Assembly: GCA_013822015.1 (NCBI GenBank)
Contig: PNJU01000006.1
Coordinates: 71,231 to 135,230, forward strand
DNA: 64,000 nt
Reading direction: 5' to 3'
From: Candidatus Puniceispirillum sp.
GTDB lineage: Bacteria; Pseudomonadota; Alphaproteobacteria; Caedimonadales; UBA1908
This document shows positions 26,015-36,814 of this stretch, in pieces. The notes beneath the pieces were generated by a model that worked only from the letters and a program-made list of their open reading frames with translations, had not been told where the DNA came from and ran no database searches. A program made the translations under genes and the position numbers. Position 1 is the first letter of the stretch, and each line of letters begins with the position of its first letter.

Positions 26015-27829
26015 TCAGGCGAGGGTTTCCTCCACCTTTTTTTCGTGTTGCTGCTTTTGCCAGAGGGACGCGTAGAGGCCTTTGTGCTCCAAAAGGCTTG
26101 CGTGGGTGCCTTCCTCGACAATTTGGCCAGCGTCGAGAACAAGAATCTTGTGCGCACCCACAACCGTTGACAGACGATGGGCCACGATGATGGTTGTTGT
26201 GATGGACGCGAGCATATCAAGATTTTTCTGGATTTCTTTTTCTGTGTGGGAATCAAGGGACGAGGTTGCCTCATCAAAGAAGTAGATATCGGGCTTTTTC
26301 AAAAGCGCGCGGGCGATGGCGATGCGCTGCTTCTCGCCCCCTGAAAGTTTGAGACCCCGCTCGCCCACAAGGGCGTCATACCCCTGGGGAAAGGACATAA
26401 TGCGCTCATGGATATTGGCGCCTCTTGCGGCCTCCTCCACTTCCTCGCGGGTTGCGCCTTCTCGGGCATAGGCAATGTTAAAGAAAATGCTCTCGTTAAA
26501 CAAAACCGTATCTTGGGGGACAACGCCTACGGCCGCGCGCAGGCTGGCCTGGGTGAGGGCGCGCACGTCATGGCCGCCCACAAGGATACGTCCGCCGCAT
26601 ACGTCATAAAACCGCAGGAGAAGCTTAAGAAGCGTTGATTTGCCAGCACCACTCGGGCCCACAATGGCAACGGTTTGGCCGGGCTCCACGGTGAAGGTGA
26701 GGTTTTTCAGGATGGGGCGCTCAGAGTGATAGGAGAAGCACACATCTTCAAAAGCCAAACCCCTTGTGCCCCGGGGAAGATCATGGGCGTCGGGCGCGTC
26801 TTGGATTTCTTCCGCCTCGTTCATGAGATCAAACATTTCGTCCATGTTGATAAGGGCAAGCTTCACCTCTCGGTAGGCAAAGCCCAAAGACCAAAGGGGC
26901 ACAAACAGCTGCAAAAGTAGGGTGTTGACCAGCACAAAGTCACCCACGGTGATGGTATGCAGGGACATCTGGCGCGCGGTGAGAATGAGAGCAGCGCTCA
27001 GTCCCACGGCGATGATGAGGCCTTGCACAATATCAAGGACGCTTAGCGTCCACTGGGTGTGGATGGCGGTTTTTTCATAGCGCGAGAGCCACGTGTCATA
27101 GCGCTTGGCTTCGGCTGCTTCATTGCCGAAGTACTTCACACTTTCGTACTGCAGAAGGCTTTCCACCACATGTCCGCCGGCGCCTGAGTCAATTTCTGCA
27201 AGCTTGCGTACAACCTTCAGGCGCCACTGGGAATACAGCACCGTGAATGTGATATAGAGGGATAAAGTCACAACCGCAATGGCGGCCATGGTAAAACCGT
27301 AAAGGTGCCACAAAAGGGCGCAGGCGGCTGTGATTTCCACAAATGACGGCGCCAGCATAAAGATTGTAAAGCGCATGAAGGTCTCAATGCCCTTGATACC
27401 GCGCTCAAGGGCGCGCCCTGTGCCCCCCATTTTGCGGTCGAGGTGAAAGCGAAGGCCTAAGCGGTGCAGCTTGCAAAAGACCTCCAGCGCAATGCGGTGC
27501 ATGGCATTTTGTGTGACAGGCGAGAATGTCGCGTCCTTAAGTCCAGATGTCAGTTGTGACAGAAACCGTGTAAAGGTATAACCTAGAATCATGAAGAAGG
27601 ACGTGACAAGGAGCGCTTCACCTTGGGATTTTATGGACAAATTGTCCACAATTTCTTTAAACAAAAGAGGCGGATAAAGGTTTGCTAAGCGCGCACCCAC
27701 CAGCAAGAAACACGAAAGGGCAAAAAGAAATCTGAGGCGGTTTTTTTTTACAGGCCACATGTATGGCAGTAACACCTTGAGAGGATTAAGAGGTGCTCTT
27801 TTTTGGGTAGGCGAGGGTGAAACAGACAT
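26015..27829 (-). CDS. Atm1-type ABC exporter (permease-ATPase fusion)
   Basis: A 604-residue half-transporter. A six-helix exporter domain (about 25-330) contains the Atm1/ABCB7 block QYESVKYFGNEAAEAKRYD. The ATPase domain has Walker A GPSGAGKSTLLKLL, signature LSGGEKQRIAIARAL, Walker B IYFFDEATSSLD and the H-loop AHRLSTV. Atm1 proteins export glutathione-linked sulphur or metal complexes from the cytoplasm and, in mitochondria, serve Fe-S protein assembly. It is divergent from nrdJ across a 149-base AT-rich region. Confidence 0.85.
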   Translation of the reverse strand: MSVSPSPTQKRAPLNPLKVLLPYMWPVKKNRLRFLFALSCFLLVGARLANLYPPLLFKEIVDNLSIKSQGEALLVTSFFMILGYTFTRFLSQLTSGLKDATFSPVTQNAMHRIALEVFCKLHRLGLRFHLDRKMGGTGRALERGIKGIETFMRFTIFMLAPSFVEITAACALLWHLYGFTMAAIAVVTLSLYITFTVLYSQWRLKVVRKLAEIDSGAGGHVVESLLQYESVKYFGNEAAEAKRYDTWLSRYEKTAIHTQWTLSVLDIVQGLIIAVGLSAALILTARQMSLHTITVGDFVLVNTLLLQLFVPLWSLGFAYREVKLALINMDEMFDLMNEAEEIQDAPDAHDLPRGTRGLAFEDVCFSYHSERPILKNLTFTVEPGQTVAIVGPSGAGKSTLLKLLLRFYDVCGGRILVGGHDVRALTQASLRAAVGVVPQDTVLFNESIFFNIAYAREGATREEVEEAARGANIHERIMSFPQGYDALVGERGLKLSGGEKQRIAIARALLKKPDIYFFDEATSSLDSHTEKEIQKNLDMLASITTTIIVAHRLSTVVGAHKILVLDAGQIVEEGTHASLLEHKGLYASLWQKQQHEKKVEETLA

Positions 27830-27933
27830 GGAAAATCCCTATTGACGTCCTTGCAAAACGTCTCCAATATCCTTTGAGGATAGCACAACATCGACGTAAA
27901 GATAGCCTTATTTTTAAGGAGATACTGTGCTTT

Positions 27934-27946
27934 ATTCTATTAGAAT
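27934..27946. promoter_or_regulatory. Short palindrome upstream of nrdJ
   Basis: ATTCTA-T-TAGAAT is a perfect 6+6 inverted repeat 33 bases before the nrdJ ATG in an AT-rich promoter region. It could be an operator. It does not match the NrdR box, and chance is possible in such sequence. Confidence 0.25.
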
Positions 27947-27978
27947 AATATTTTATTAAAGATGTAAGGAAAACACCC

Positions 27979-30900
27979 ATGCAAATCAAGCGTTGCTTTA
28001 CAAAGGAAGGTCAAAGTCCCTATGACGCGATTCCTTTTCGTAAGACCACCAGTGAAATTCGCAATCCCGATGGATCGGTGGTATTTCGCCTTGAAGACAT
28101 GGAGGTTCCTGCGTCTTGGTCACAGGTGGCTTGTGACATTCTGGCACAAAAATATTTCCGTAAGGCGGGTGTGCCTGCCAAGCTAAAAGCTGTTGCAGAA
28201 AAGGGTGTTCCTGCGTGGCTGTCACGCCATGAAGCAGACGCGTCTGCGGGCGCGCCCCTCACCTCTGGTGAGCGTGATGCGCGTCAGGTCTTTGACCGTT
28301 TGGCCGGCACATGGACCTATTGGGGATGGAAGAATAATTACTTCTCCACGGAAGGGGACGCCCAAGCGTTTTATGATGAGCTGCGCTTTATGTTGGCCTC
28401 CCAAATGGCTGCGCCCAACTCCCCGCAGTGGTTTAACACAGGGTTGCACTGGGCTTACGGCATCAATGGCCCTGCCCAGGGGCACTACTTTGTGGACGAA
28501 AAGACAGGCGAGTTGAAGAAGTCTTCCTCTGCTTACGAGCGCCCCCAGCCCCATGCCTGCTTCATCCAATCCGTTGGTGACGATTTGGTGAACGAGGGCG
28601 GTATTATGGATCTGTGGGTGCGTGAGGCGCGCCTATTTAAGTACGGCTCCGGAACAGGTACAAACTTCTCAGGCCTACGAGGCAAAGGCGAGACCCTGTC
28701 AGGCGGTGGGCGCTCCTCGGGACTCATGAGCTGGCTCAAGATCGGTGACCGCGCAGCCGGCGCCATCAAGTCCGGTGGCACCACACGGCGTGCGGCCAAA
28801 ATGGTGACCGTCGATATGGATCACCCTGATATTGAAGAATATATCAACTGGAAGGTTGTGGAAGAGCAAAAGGTGCTCTCCCTTGTGACCGGCTCCAAGA
28901 TGGTGAAAAAGCACCTGGAAGCCGTGTTCCAAGCCTGCCAACTCGGCACGGGCGAGGAGCGTTTTGATCCCCAAAAAAACCTGACACTCAAGGCAGCCCT
29001 TAAGGCCGCCAACCGCGCCATGGTCAGCGAGAACTATGTTCAGCGCATGATCCAATTCGCGCGCCAAGGGTATACGCATTTTGAATTCGATACCTATGAC
29101 ACGAACTTTGACTCAGAAGCCTATTTTACGGTTTCTGGACAAAACTCCAATAACTCCGTACGCGTGCCCAACAAGTTCCTGGAGAAGGTGCTGAAGGACG
29201 AGTCTTGGGATTTGATTCGCCGCACGGACGGCCAGCTCCACGAGAGCGTACGTGCCAAGGAGTTGTGGGATAAGGTCGGGTACGCCGCATGGGCGTGCGC
29301 GGATCCAGGTGTGCAGTTCGATACAACCATTAACGAGTGGCACACGTGTCCAGCCAGCGGACGCATCAATGCGTCTAACCCTTGCTCTGAGTACATGTTC
29401 ATTGATGATACGGCGTGTAACCTTGCCTCCATCAACCTTGCGCGCTTTTATGACACCCAGACGTGCCCTGGTTCCTTTGATACAGAGCGTTACATCCACG
29501 CATGTCGCCTGTGGAGCGTTGTCCTTGAGATCTCAGTGCTCATGTCCCAGTGCCCCTCTAAGGAAATTGCCCTTGGGACCTTTGACTTCAGGACGTTGGG
29601 CCTTGGCTACGCAAACCTGGGCGGTCTTCTCATGGGCATGGGCATTGCCTATGACAGCGAAGAAGGACGTGCGGTAGGCGGCGCGCTGGCAGCCATTATG
29701 ACGGGTGTGAGCTATGCGACCTCCGCCGAGCTTGCGGCAGAGCACGGCGCCTTCCCTCAATATGGTAAAAACAAGGACCACATGCTGCGCGTGATGCGCA
29801 ACCATCGCCTCGCGGCCCATGGCAAAAAGACCGGATACGAGGGGTTGTCCATTTTGCCCGTGCCTCTCTCCACAAAGGCGTGCCCAGAGGTTGGTCTGTT
29901 TGAGGCCGCCAAGCGCGCTTGGGACCAGGCCATTGCCCTTGGCGAGCAACACGGATACCGCAACGCGCAAACTACGGTGATCGCACCCACAGGGACCATC
30001 GGTCTTGTGATGGACTGTGATACAACGGGTGTTGAGCCTGATTTTGCCTTGGTGAAGTTTAAGAAGCTTGTGGGCGGTGGGTATTTTAAGATCATTAACC
30101 AAATGGTGCCCAAGGCTTTGACAAAGCTTGGCTATACCGACTCCCAGCGTAAAGAGATTGAGGCGTACGCCGTCGGTCATGGCACCCTGGAAGGGGCGCC
30201 CAGCATCAGCTTTGACGCGCTGCGCCAAAAGGGCTTTACGTCGGCAACACTGTCGGCCCTTGAGGATTCCCTCAAATCCGCCTTTGATGTGCGTTTTGCC
30301 TTCAACAAGTGGACCCTGGGCGAGGAGTTCTGTGAGAAGGTTTTGGGCTTTACCAAAGAGCAACTGAGCGACGTGTCCTTTGATATGCTGACGGCCCTTG
30401 GCTTTTCCAAAGAAGAAATTGAGGCGGCCAACGGATACTGTTGTGGGACCATGACCCTGGAAGGCGCGCCTTACCTGAAGCCAGAGCATCTGCCCATCTT
30501 TGACTGCGCCAATCCATGTGGACGCTTGGGCAAACGGTTCTTGTCCTCGGAAAGCCACATTCGCATGATGGCGGCGGTGCAGCCCTTTGTGTCGGGCTCC
30601 ATTTCCAAGACCATTAACATGCCCAACAACGCGACCGTTGAAGACTGTAAGCAGGCGTATTTGCTGTCTTGGCGTTTGGGTCTCAAGTGCAACGCCCTTT
30701 ACCGCGATGGCTCAAAGCTGTCCCAACCCCTGAATACGTCTCTTCTCTCCCAAGAGGATCTGAGCGCAGAAGAAGAGGGCGCCCTTGATACGTTCATGAC
30801 CCTGCCAACGGCGGAGAAAGTCTCCCAAGTGGCCCAGAAGATTGTGGAAAAGATCATCTACAAGACAGGGCGGCGCAAGTTGCCCGCAAGGCGCAAAGGA

Positions 30901-31656
30901 TACACCCAAAAGGCCGTTGTGGGTGGACACAAAGTTTACCTGCGTACGGGCGAGTATGAAGACGGCGTCTTGGGTGAAATCTTCGTGGACATGCACAAGG
31001 AAGGCGCGGCCTTTAGAAGTTTGATGAACAACTTCGCCATGGCCATCTCCATTGGGTTGCAGTACGGCGTGCCCCTGGAAGAATATGTGGAGGCGTTCTC
31101 CTTCACGCGCTTTGAGCCATCAGGTATGGTCACGGGCAACGACGCCATCAAGATGGCCACGTCCATTTTGGACTATATCTTCCGTGAACTTGCCGTGTCC
31201 TATCTGGGACGCACGGATCTGGCACATACGGATCCCACGGATCTTGTGTCCAGTGCCATTGGCAAGGCGTATGAGAACCTCGATGACGAGGATGAGGGTG
31301 ACGGCGCACCGTCCCTGGGGGCGCTATCCCGCTTCACAAGTAACGGATATGTCCGCTCAAACCTCTATGTGCTGAGCGGCGGCAAGGGACCCACCACGGG
31401 ATCTGTGTCCACAACCACTAGCACCACAACGCTTTTAAAGCACGTGGAGAGCAACGTTGTTGTGGAAACACAAGAGGACGCAAGCCGTGAGGAAATCACC
31501 ATCGTGCACGAGGCGAGCGAGTTGGAGAAAATCCAACAGGCTAAGATGAAGGGCTATGAAGGGGACTCTTGTCAGGAGTGCGGGAACTTTACCCTCGTGC
31601 GTAACGGCACGTGCTTGAAGTGCGTCACATGCGGAAGTACAAGCGGTTGTTCTTGA
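27979..31656 (+). CDS. nrdJ: Adenosylcobalamin-dependent ribonucleotide reductase (class II)
   Basis: A 1225-residue single-chain class II enzyme that reduces ribonucleotides using vitamin B12 and needs no oxygen. Recognisable blocks are [53 protein letters not shown], the active-site [40 protein letters not shown] and a C-terminal zinc-finger-like tail ([19 protein letters not shown]). Full family length, with no intein. Preceded by AAGGAAAA. A B12 riboswitch is not evident upstream. The cell also has class I nrdB, so it can make dNTPs in two ways if cobalamin is available. Confidence 0.96.
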   Translation: MQIKRCFTKEGQSPYDAIPFRKTTSEIRNPDGSVVFRLEDMEVPASWSQVACDILAQKYFRKAGVPAKLKAVAEKGVPAWLSRHEADASAGAPLTSGERDARQVFDRLAGTWTYWGWKNNYFSTEGDAQAFYDELRFMLASQMAAPNSPQWFNTGLHWAYGINGPAQGHYFVDEKTGELKKSSSAYERPQPHACFIQSVGDDLVNEGGIMDLWVREARLFKYGSGTGTNFSGLRGKGETLSGGGRSSGLMSWLKIGDRAAGAIKSGGTTRRAAKMVTVDMDHPDIEEYINWKVVEEQKVLSLVTGSKMVKKHLEAVFQACQLGTGEERFDPQKNLTLKAALKAANRAMVSENYVQRMIQFARQGYTHFEFDTYDTNFDSEAYFTVSGQNSNNSVRVPNKFLEKVLKDESWDLIRRTDGQLHESVRAKELWDKVGYAAWACADPGVQFDTTINEWHTCPASGRINASNPCSEYMFIDDTACNLASINLARFYDTQTCPGSFDTERYIHACRLWSVVLEISVLMSQCPSKEIALGTFDFRTLGLGYANLGGLLMGMGIAYDSEEGRAVGGALAAIMTGVSYATSAELAAEHGAFPQYGKNKDHMLRVMRNHRLAAHGKKTGYEGLSILPVPLSTKACPEVGLFEAAKRAWDQAIALGEQHGYRNAQTTVIAPTGTIGLVMDCDTTGVEPDFALVKFKKLVGGGYFKIINQMVPKALTKLGYTDSQRKEIEAYAVGHGTLEGAPSISFDALRQKGFTSATLSALEDSLKSAFDVRFAFNKWTLGEEFCEKVLGFTKEQLSDVSFDMLTALGFSKEEIEAANGYCCGTMTLEGAPYLKPEHLPIFDCANPCGRLGKRFLSSESHIRMMAAVQPFVSGSISKTINMPNNATVEDCKQAYLLSWRLGLKCNALYRDGSKLSQPLNTSLLSQEDLSAEEEGALDTFMTLPTAEKVSQVAQKIVEKIIYKTGRRKLPARRKGYTQKAVVGGHKVYLRTGEYEDGVLGEIFVDMHKEGAAFRSLMNNFAMAISIGLQYGVPLEEYVEAFSFTRFEPSGMVTGNDAIKMATSILDYIFRELAVSYLGRTDLAHTDPTDLVSSAIGKAYENLDDEDEGDGAPSLGALSRFTSNGYVRSNLYVLSGGKGPTTGSVSTTTSTTTLLKHVESNVVVETQEDASREEITIVHEASELEKIQQAKMKGYEGDSCQECGNFTLVRNGTCLKCVTCGSTSGCS

Positions 31657-31709
31657 TGACACGCGTGTGCTAAAGTACTGCTTTATGTAGAAACATAAGG
31701 TTATCGCAC

Positions 31710-32297
31710 GTGACGAAAGTTCGCTCTATTTGTGTATATTGTGGGTCCTCGGCCCAGGTAAAAGACACTTATGTGGAGGCCGCCAAAGAGGTGGGGAAGC
31801 TTTTTGCAAAAGAGCAAAAGCGCCTCGTCTTTGGCGGAGGACACGTGGGGCTCATGGGTGTTGTGTCCGACGCGTGCGTTGAGGCCGGCGGCGAGGTCCT
31901 TGGGATCATGACCGCCTTCCTTAACGAGTATGAGGGCGGTCATACGGGCATTACGGAGCTGCGTATTGTCCCCAATATGCATGAGCGCAAACAGCAAATG
32001 TTTGAACACTCCGACGCCTTCGTTATCCTGCCTGGCGGTCTTGGGACCCTTGACGAGACCTTTGAGGTCCTCACCTGGAAACAGGTGGGTCTTCACGGCA
32101 AACCCATTGTTCTTCTGGATGTGGAAGGATACTGGGCCGGCCTTTTCTGTACATTTTTCCACCATATGATCGATCAAGGCTTTGTACGCAAAGAAGATCT
32201 TTCTCTTTTTACCCTTGTTCAGCGTGTTGAAGACATCTTACCCGCCATTCAAAACGCCCCCGAGCCCAATAAGGATTTTGTGGCCAAGTGGGGCTAA
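31710..32297 (+). CDS. LOG-family Rossmann protein (TIGR00730 type, cytokinin phosphoribohydrolase-like)
   Basis: A 195-residue protein with the two family motifs: GGGHVGLMGVVSDA and PGGLGTLDETFEVLTW (PGGxGTxxE). Members hydrolyse nucleoside monophosphates to free base and ribose 5-phosphate, and many bacterial members have only a general nucleotide-salvage role. The GTG at 31710 is taken as start because the conserved N-terminus (VRSICVYCGSSA) follows at once. It is 24 bases upstream of the acyltransferase pair and probably co-transcribed. Confidence 0.87.
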   Translation: MTKVRSICVYCGSSAQVKDTYVEAAKEVGKLFAKEQKRLVFGGGHVGLMGVVSDACVEAGGEVLGIMTAFLNEYEGGHTGITELRIVPNMHERKQQMFEHSDAFVILPGGLGTLDETFEVLTWKQVGLHGKPIVLLDVEGYWAGLFCTFFHHMIDQGFVRKEDLSLFTLVQRVEDILPAIQNAPEPNKDFVAKWG

Positions 32298-32321
32298 TGC
32301 CCAGCCTTTAAGGAGAGTTCC

Positions 32322-33554
32322 ATGGAGCGCACCAAAGACCGCTTTTATTACCTGGATTACTTGAGGGGCTTCATGGTGCTCCTTGTGGTCTTGGACCACG
32401 CCATGCATGCCTATTCCCAGCACTACGCTGACTATTGGTTCATGTCGGACGTGGATCGCAGCGTTTTTATTGACGTTCTCCATATGCAAAACGACGTGAT
32501 CATGATGCCATTCCTTTTGGCCTTAGCGGGTCTTTTTACCATGCACTCCCTGACGCGTCGCGGCCTCATGTCCTTTATCAAAGAGCGCGTCCTGCGCCTT
32601 GGCACCGCCTTTGTCTTTGGCGTGAGTGTGGTGGCCGGGTTTTTGGCCTATAACCGCGCGATCTTTAAGGAAGGGTACCTGGGGGGCTTTCTTAATTTTT
32701 ACCTAGATACCTACTGGAGCTTTGAAAAAGGGCCCTTTGGAAACTTCATCATGGGCAGTTTCTGGTTCATTTATTACCTTGCCCTCTTGACGGTGGTTCT
32801 CCTTATTTTGCGCGCAGTTCTGCCTTGGGTGATCCGTCTTCTTGGGAAATTCATGACATTTGTTCTGACGGGCGGCGTGTGGGGGTACGTAACCCTAGGC
32901 ATTCTCTCAGCGATCATTTTGGGGGCCAGTGACTTTGTATGGGGCGCCCCCTGGTGGTTTGGCTTTAAGCCAGTGTTTTTTGTACGCCGGGCCCGCTTTT
33001 TGATGGAAGGGCTTTATTTCTTCTTAGGGGTTGGCGCCTTTGTGGCCGGCGCCCTCAAGGACCCAGCACTTCTTAAGCGTCTGACAGATCAGTGGGGCGC
33101 GTGGGTGCTCGTAACATTTGTCACCGGAGGCGCCTACACATGGTTTAGTCTCACGTACTTCTACGACGGCGCATACACACACGACACGGCGATTATTCTG
33201 GCCAGGGGTGGAAGCCTCGGGGACGCGCTGGAGGTGGCCAAGGAGACCTCACTCATGCCCCTGTTGCGCACAACACTTCTTGGGTTTTATATGACCTCCC
33301 TTTCGGGCATGTATCTGGCGGTTTTTGGGAAGTTTCTCAATACCCCAAAGCCCTTTTGGATGGCACTTGCGGCCTCGTCCTTTGGCATTTACATCTTCCA
33401 CGAGCCCTTTGCGTTGTGGGTCCATGTGCATCTTTTTGCGACAGAAGTGCCGACCCTTATAAAGTTTGTCCTGGCCGCGGGGGTGAGTTTGGGCGCGTCC
33501 TGGGCTTTGACCGTATTACTCAAGAAAATCAAAGGGGTTGACCGTGTCCTCTAG
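32322..33554 (+). CDS. Acyltransferase-3 family membrane protein, tandem copy 1
   Basis: A 410-residue integral membrane protein with about ten transmembrane helices. Near the N-terminus YLRGFMVLLVVLDHAMHAY contains the R-x10-H motif of acyltransferase family 3, enzymes that O-acylate surface glycans (OpgC/OafA-like). A second shared signature, DFVWGAPWWFGF, recurs in copy 2. The substrate is unknown; LPS, glucans or another envelope glycan are likely in this context. AAGGAGAG before the ATG. Its last codons overlap copy 2. Confidence 0.8.
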   Translation: MERTKDRFYYLDYLRGFMVLLVVLDHAMHAYSQHYADYWFMSDVDRSVFIDVLHMQNDVIMMPFLLALAGLFTMHSLTRRGLMSFIKERVLRLGTAFVFGVSVVAGFLAYNRAIFKEGYLGGFLNFYLDTYWSFEKGPFGNFIMGSFWFIYYLALLTVVLLILRAVLPWVIRLLGKFMTFVLTGGVWGYVTLGILSAIILGASDFVWGAPWWFGFKPVFFVRRARFLMEGLYFFLGVGAFVAGALKDPALLKRLTDQWGAWVLVTFVTGGAYTWFSLTYFYDGAYTHDTAIILARGGSLGDALEVAKETSLMPLLRTTLLGFYMTSLSGMYLAVFGKFLNTPKPFWMALAASSFGIYIFHEPFALWVHVHLFATEVPTLIKFVLAAGVSLGASWALTVLLKKIKGVDRVL

Positions 33555-34836
33555 TACTTTGCAAGTGCCCTCACCTGAGGGACGTATTGAGTGGATTGAT
33601 CACCTGCGGGCAGGCACGCTGCTTCTTCTTTTATGGGACCACTCCCTTCATGCCTACGCCGATGTTTGGGGACGCTTCCACTTCTTCCGCGACCTGGAGC
33701 GCACAGGCATTTGGGACGTGTTTTACATGCACGACAACAGCGTCATCATGCCCCTTTTGTTCTTCACCTTTGGGCTGTTTCTCTTTCCCCATGTGCAAAA
33801 AGTTGGCATGGGCGCCTTTTGGAAGAACCGCTTTTTTAAGTTAGGAGTGCCCTACATCTTAGGCATTCCCTTTGTGGTGCCCCTTTTAAGCTACCCCAAA
33901 TTTCACTACGCCGAGAACCCCCTCATGGGATACGGTGAGTTCTGGTGGGACGTTTACTTTGCCGAGAAGATTCAAGGGGGCGGACCTTTCTGGGTGCTTT
34001 ATTGCCTTGCCCTTTTCTCCGTGATTGCGCTTCTCATCGACAAGATCCTGCCTTTCCTGCGTCCGCTTCTTGGGCGTCTTATGAAAAAGGCCGCAAGCGC
34101 GCCGGCCCTAAGCATTGGCGTTTTTATCCTTATCTCCATGGTGCTTTTGGGGCTTGGTGACATTTTGTGGGGCGCGCCCTGGTGGGTGGGCTTTGGCCAG
34201 ATTGAGACAAACGGCGAAACCTATCTTGTGGTTGTGAACAAAATTCTGCGCCTTTTTGGCCTCCAAGGCTCGCGCTTTATGCTCAATGCCCTTTACTTCA
34301 CCCTTGGTATAGCCCTGTCACAGGCGAGACTGACCTATGACAACGGCTTTTGGAAGCGCGTCTCCGCTAAGTGGGGCGTGTGGCTCGGACTAATGGTCCT
34401 GTTTGGGGCGGCTTACATTTGGTTCTCCCTCACCTATTTTGATACGGGCGCCTATAACGACGCGCCCCACCGTTTGGTGGATATGGGCGGGACGTGGGGT
34501 GATGCGTGGCCGCTTCTCAAGGAAAGCGCGCCCATGACGCTCACGCGCACCTCCCTCCACGGGATCTTCTGTACGTTCCAGGTGCTTTTTTACGTGAGTC
34601 TTTTTCACCGTTTTATGGGTGAGCGCACACGCTTCTGGGCAAGCTACACGCCTTGTGCCTATGGTATTTTCCTCCTCCACGAAATTCCTGTGATTTGGGG
34701 ACAGATGCTTTTGGCAGATGTGCAAACGCCAAGCTTCATCAAGATTGTCATTGTGGGAGGTGTGGGGCTATGTCTTACCTGGGCATTTGTAGCCCTTCTT
34801 CGGCGCAGCGCGCTTGTGAGAAAGGTTCTTGGATAG
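33544..34836 (+). CDS. Acyltransferase-3 family membrane protein, tandem copy 2
   Basis: A 430-residue multi-spanning paralog of the gene just upstream. It keeps the R-x10-H motif (HLRAGTLLLLLWDHSLHAY) and DILWGAPWWVGF, and ends LLHEIPVIWGQ like copy 1's IFHEPFALWVH. The GTG at 33544 is chosen because an AAAGGGG site sits about 7 bases before it; the TTG at 33538 is less likely. It overlaps copy 1 by 11 bases. It probably acts on the same class of envelope glycan; the pair arose by duplication and has diverged strongly. Confidence 0.8.
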   Translation: MSSSTLQVPSPEGRIEWIDHLRAGTLLLLLWDHSLHAYADVWGRFHFFRDLERTGIWDVFYMHDNSVIMPLLFFTFGLFLFPHVQKVGMGAFWKNRFFKLGVPYILGIPFVVPLLSYPKFHYAENPLMGYGEFWWDVYFAEKIQGGGPFWVLYCLALFSVIALLIDKILPFLRPLLGRLMKKAASAPALSIGVFILISMVLLGLGDILWGAPWWVGFGQIETNGETYLVVVNKILRLFGLQGSRFMLNALYFTLGIALSQARLTYDNGFWKRVSAKWGVWLGLMVLFGAAYIWFSLTYFDTGAYNDAPHRLVDMGGTWGDAWPLLKESAPMTLTRTSLHGIFCTFQVLFYVSLFHRFMGERTRFWASYTPCAYGIFLLHEIPVIWGQMLLADVQTPSFIKIVIVGGVGLCLTWAFVALLRRSALVRKVLG

Positions 34837-34846
34837 GACTGAGCTT

Positions 34847-36739
34847 ATGCGCTTTACGCTTATCAGTTTCTTGTGTTGTTTGTCCTTACAAGATATCTGC
34901 GCCACGAGTACGAGCGTGCAAGGTCAAGATAGGTGGGATGTCCTTTGTGAAGACCGGATTCTCACCCACCACGACCCCTCACCGGCGCTTCTAAACTGGC
35001 TAGGGGGGCTGTCCGATGAAGGCGTTCAAGCGCTTAAGGTGCTGATTCGCAAACAGAACTTGTTCATCAAAACAGATACTTTACACAAGAGTGCCGCGTT
35101 GGACTTGGATAACAATGATCTTGTGCGTGCTCAAAGTATGTGTGAGACATTGTCATTGCCATACTTATTTTTAAACGACATTAAACAAAAAAACTTTGGA
35201 TTTCTCAAGGATGCTCTGCCCATCATGCAGCGTTTTGATGCGGACTGGCCTGTGGCGGACGCCGTTTTACGCAGGACGCACAAACGTACTCATCAAGCGG
35301 AGCAGAACGTATTGTTTCATGCCTTGAAAGGGCTCCCGGGTGATCGGTTACAGCACTTTTCTCAAGAGGTGCTTCCCACCTATCAGCTGCAAATGATCAT
35401 GTGCGCTCAGCCACCAATCAATACACCTCTTTTGCCTTTGCTCTTCTCCTTTCTGCAAGATGTGCGCGCGTATGTAGGAGAAGACCGCTGTGGTCTGGGA
35501 CAAGAGAAAACACACAATGTTCTGGCTGCTTTTCAGGGCACGCAAGTGCCTTTGATTGCCACTGTGGCCAATGCAAATGTCGTGCCAACAGTGCGCCTTG
35601 CATTCCTGGGGAGCGTTGCAAAGCTTCGTTTACGTCAAGCCCGCCTTGCGTCAAAACTCCTGGAGGTTGATCCGGGGCGTGATGTTTGGAATCTTTTACA
35701 TAAAATGGAAGAGAGCTCTCCACATGACGCGGATTTGGACGCCCTTGAAGCGCTTGCGCAAGAAGTGCGTCGCTATCATTTTGTCGTCAGCGGGGCCTTG
35801 CTTTCACCCGACACGATCAGCGCTGTGAAGGAGCTTTTTGCGGGATGTGACGTGGGTGAGGAACAAGAGATAGAAGGTGCACTGCGCACCTATCTTCCCA
35901 GCACAGACTTAGTGCGCGCCGTCAACGCGTATGCATTGACGCCCCTTCAGCGTGCGGCAATGCTCAGCCAGAGGAATGCTCCTTCACTTTTATCGCGTAT
36001 CACACAAAACTGTGACGAAGAGACGCGTGCAAGAGTTGTGGCACTTTTTCGAAACCTCACGTCGGGGTGCGACGCGGTGCAAACACATGCCATTTCAAGG
36101 CCCTTTCACGTCAGCACACAGCCCACACAAGAGGCATTTCTCGCCCTTGGAGAAACTCTTGCCTCCTGTGACTTTGAACCGTTTGTGCGAGAAAAAATAC
36201 TTTCGAGAAAGCTTTCTCCAGACACATTTGTGCCTTTAAAAGCCCTAACGGAGGGGCTCGACTCTTCTCAAAAAGAAGCCTTTTTTCGTGCCCTGAATCT
36301 CCATCAAATAAGCGCCTCATTTTTCGAAAAAGTCCACGAGGCGCAGTTTGAGAAACACCTGATTCCTGACGTTGTGTGTGCCGCGTGGTGGTTGGAGAAA
36401 CGAGGGTGGCAAGAGGCTGCCCACTTTTCTGCTTTAAAGTGGGGACTTGAGGGGGCTAACACCCCTTACGCCACCTTAAATCTGTCGGCACTGCGCGAAA
36501 GCATCCTTACAGCGCCGCAGTGGATGCGTCTTAAGAGCTTAGAGCCCCATCCCGATCTGCTTCACAGGATTTTACATAGAGGTAAACTGATTTTTGAGAG
36601 CGGACAATTGGAGGCTTTTTGCGAGGAGATGCGATCAAAACCCCATGCACAACAAAGTGAGATCTTTGAAAGATGGTTTTTAAACGGTGCTTATTCGCGG
36701 CGTGTGAGCGCCCTCGTCCCGATCGTGTCATCGTCCTAA
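34847..36739 (+). CDS. Large exported protein, function unknown (paralog A of a pair)
   Basis: A 630-residue protein with a signal peptide (MRFTLISFLCCLSLQDICA). The N-terminal ~110 residues align with the next gene: QDRWDVLCEDR, LLNWLGGLSDEGVQALK, then DLDNNDLVRAQSMC versus QDRW, FFHWLASLTPEGFDALE and DSQDLITAHKLC. The remaining ~500 residues are helical with many cysteines and repeat-like Leu patterns, suggesting an alpha solenoid. No family is recognised. It starts 10 bases after the acyltransferase gene, so it is probably in the same operon. Confidence 0.72.
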   Translation: MRFTLISFLCCLSLQDICATSTSVQGQDRWDVLCEDRILTHHDPSPALLNWLGGLSDEGVQALKVLIRKQNLFIKTDTLHKSAALDLDNNDLVRAQSMCETLSLPYLFLNDIKQKNFGFLKDALPIMQRFDADWPVADAVLRRTHKRTHQAEQNVLFHALKGLPGDRLQHFSQEVLPTYQLQMIMCAQPPINTPLLPLLFSFLQDVRAYVGEDRCGLGQEKTHNVLAAFQGTQVPLIATVANANVVPTVRLAFLGSVAKLRLRQARLASKLLEVDPGRDVWNLLHKMEESSPHDADLDALEALAQEVRRYHFVVSGALLSPDTISAVKELFAGCDVGEEQEIEGALRTYLPSTDLVRAVNAYALTPLQRAAMLSQRNAPSLLSRITQNCDEETRARVVALFRNLTSGCDAVQTHAISRPFHVSTQPTQEAFLALGETLASCDFEPFVREKILSRKLSPDTFVPLKALTEGLDSSQKEAFFRALNLHQISASFFEKVHEAQFEKHLIPDVVCAAWWLEKRGWQEAAHFSALKWGLEGANTPYATLNLSALRESILTAPQWMRLKSLEPHPDLLHRILHRGKLIFESGQLEAFCEEMRSKPHAQQSEIFERWFLNGAYSRRVSALVPIVSSS

Positions 36740-36814
36740 CACGCCTTTGGTTAGCCTCCTTGATAAAAACTGCGTTCCTTTGATAACGTTTTGATATTAA
36801 TGTGAGGAGGTGCC

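Noticed and set aside
27934..27946. NrdR or Irr/ICE operator
   Set aside because: The palindrome has TTCTA..TAGAA order, unlike the NrdR box or the Irr element, so only a generic palindrome is reported.
27830..27978. Cobalamin riboswitch before nrdJ
   Set aside because: The leader is only 149 bases, AT-rich and lacks the conserved B12-box and core of the riboswitch.
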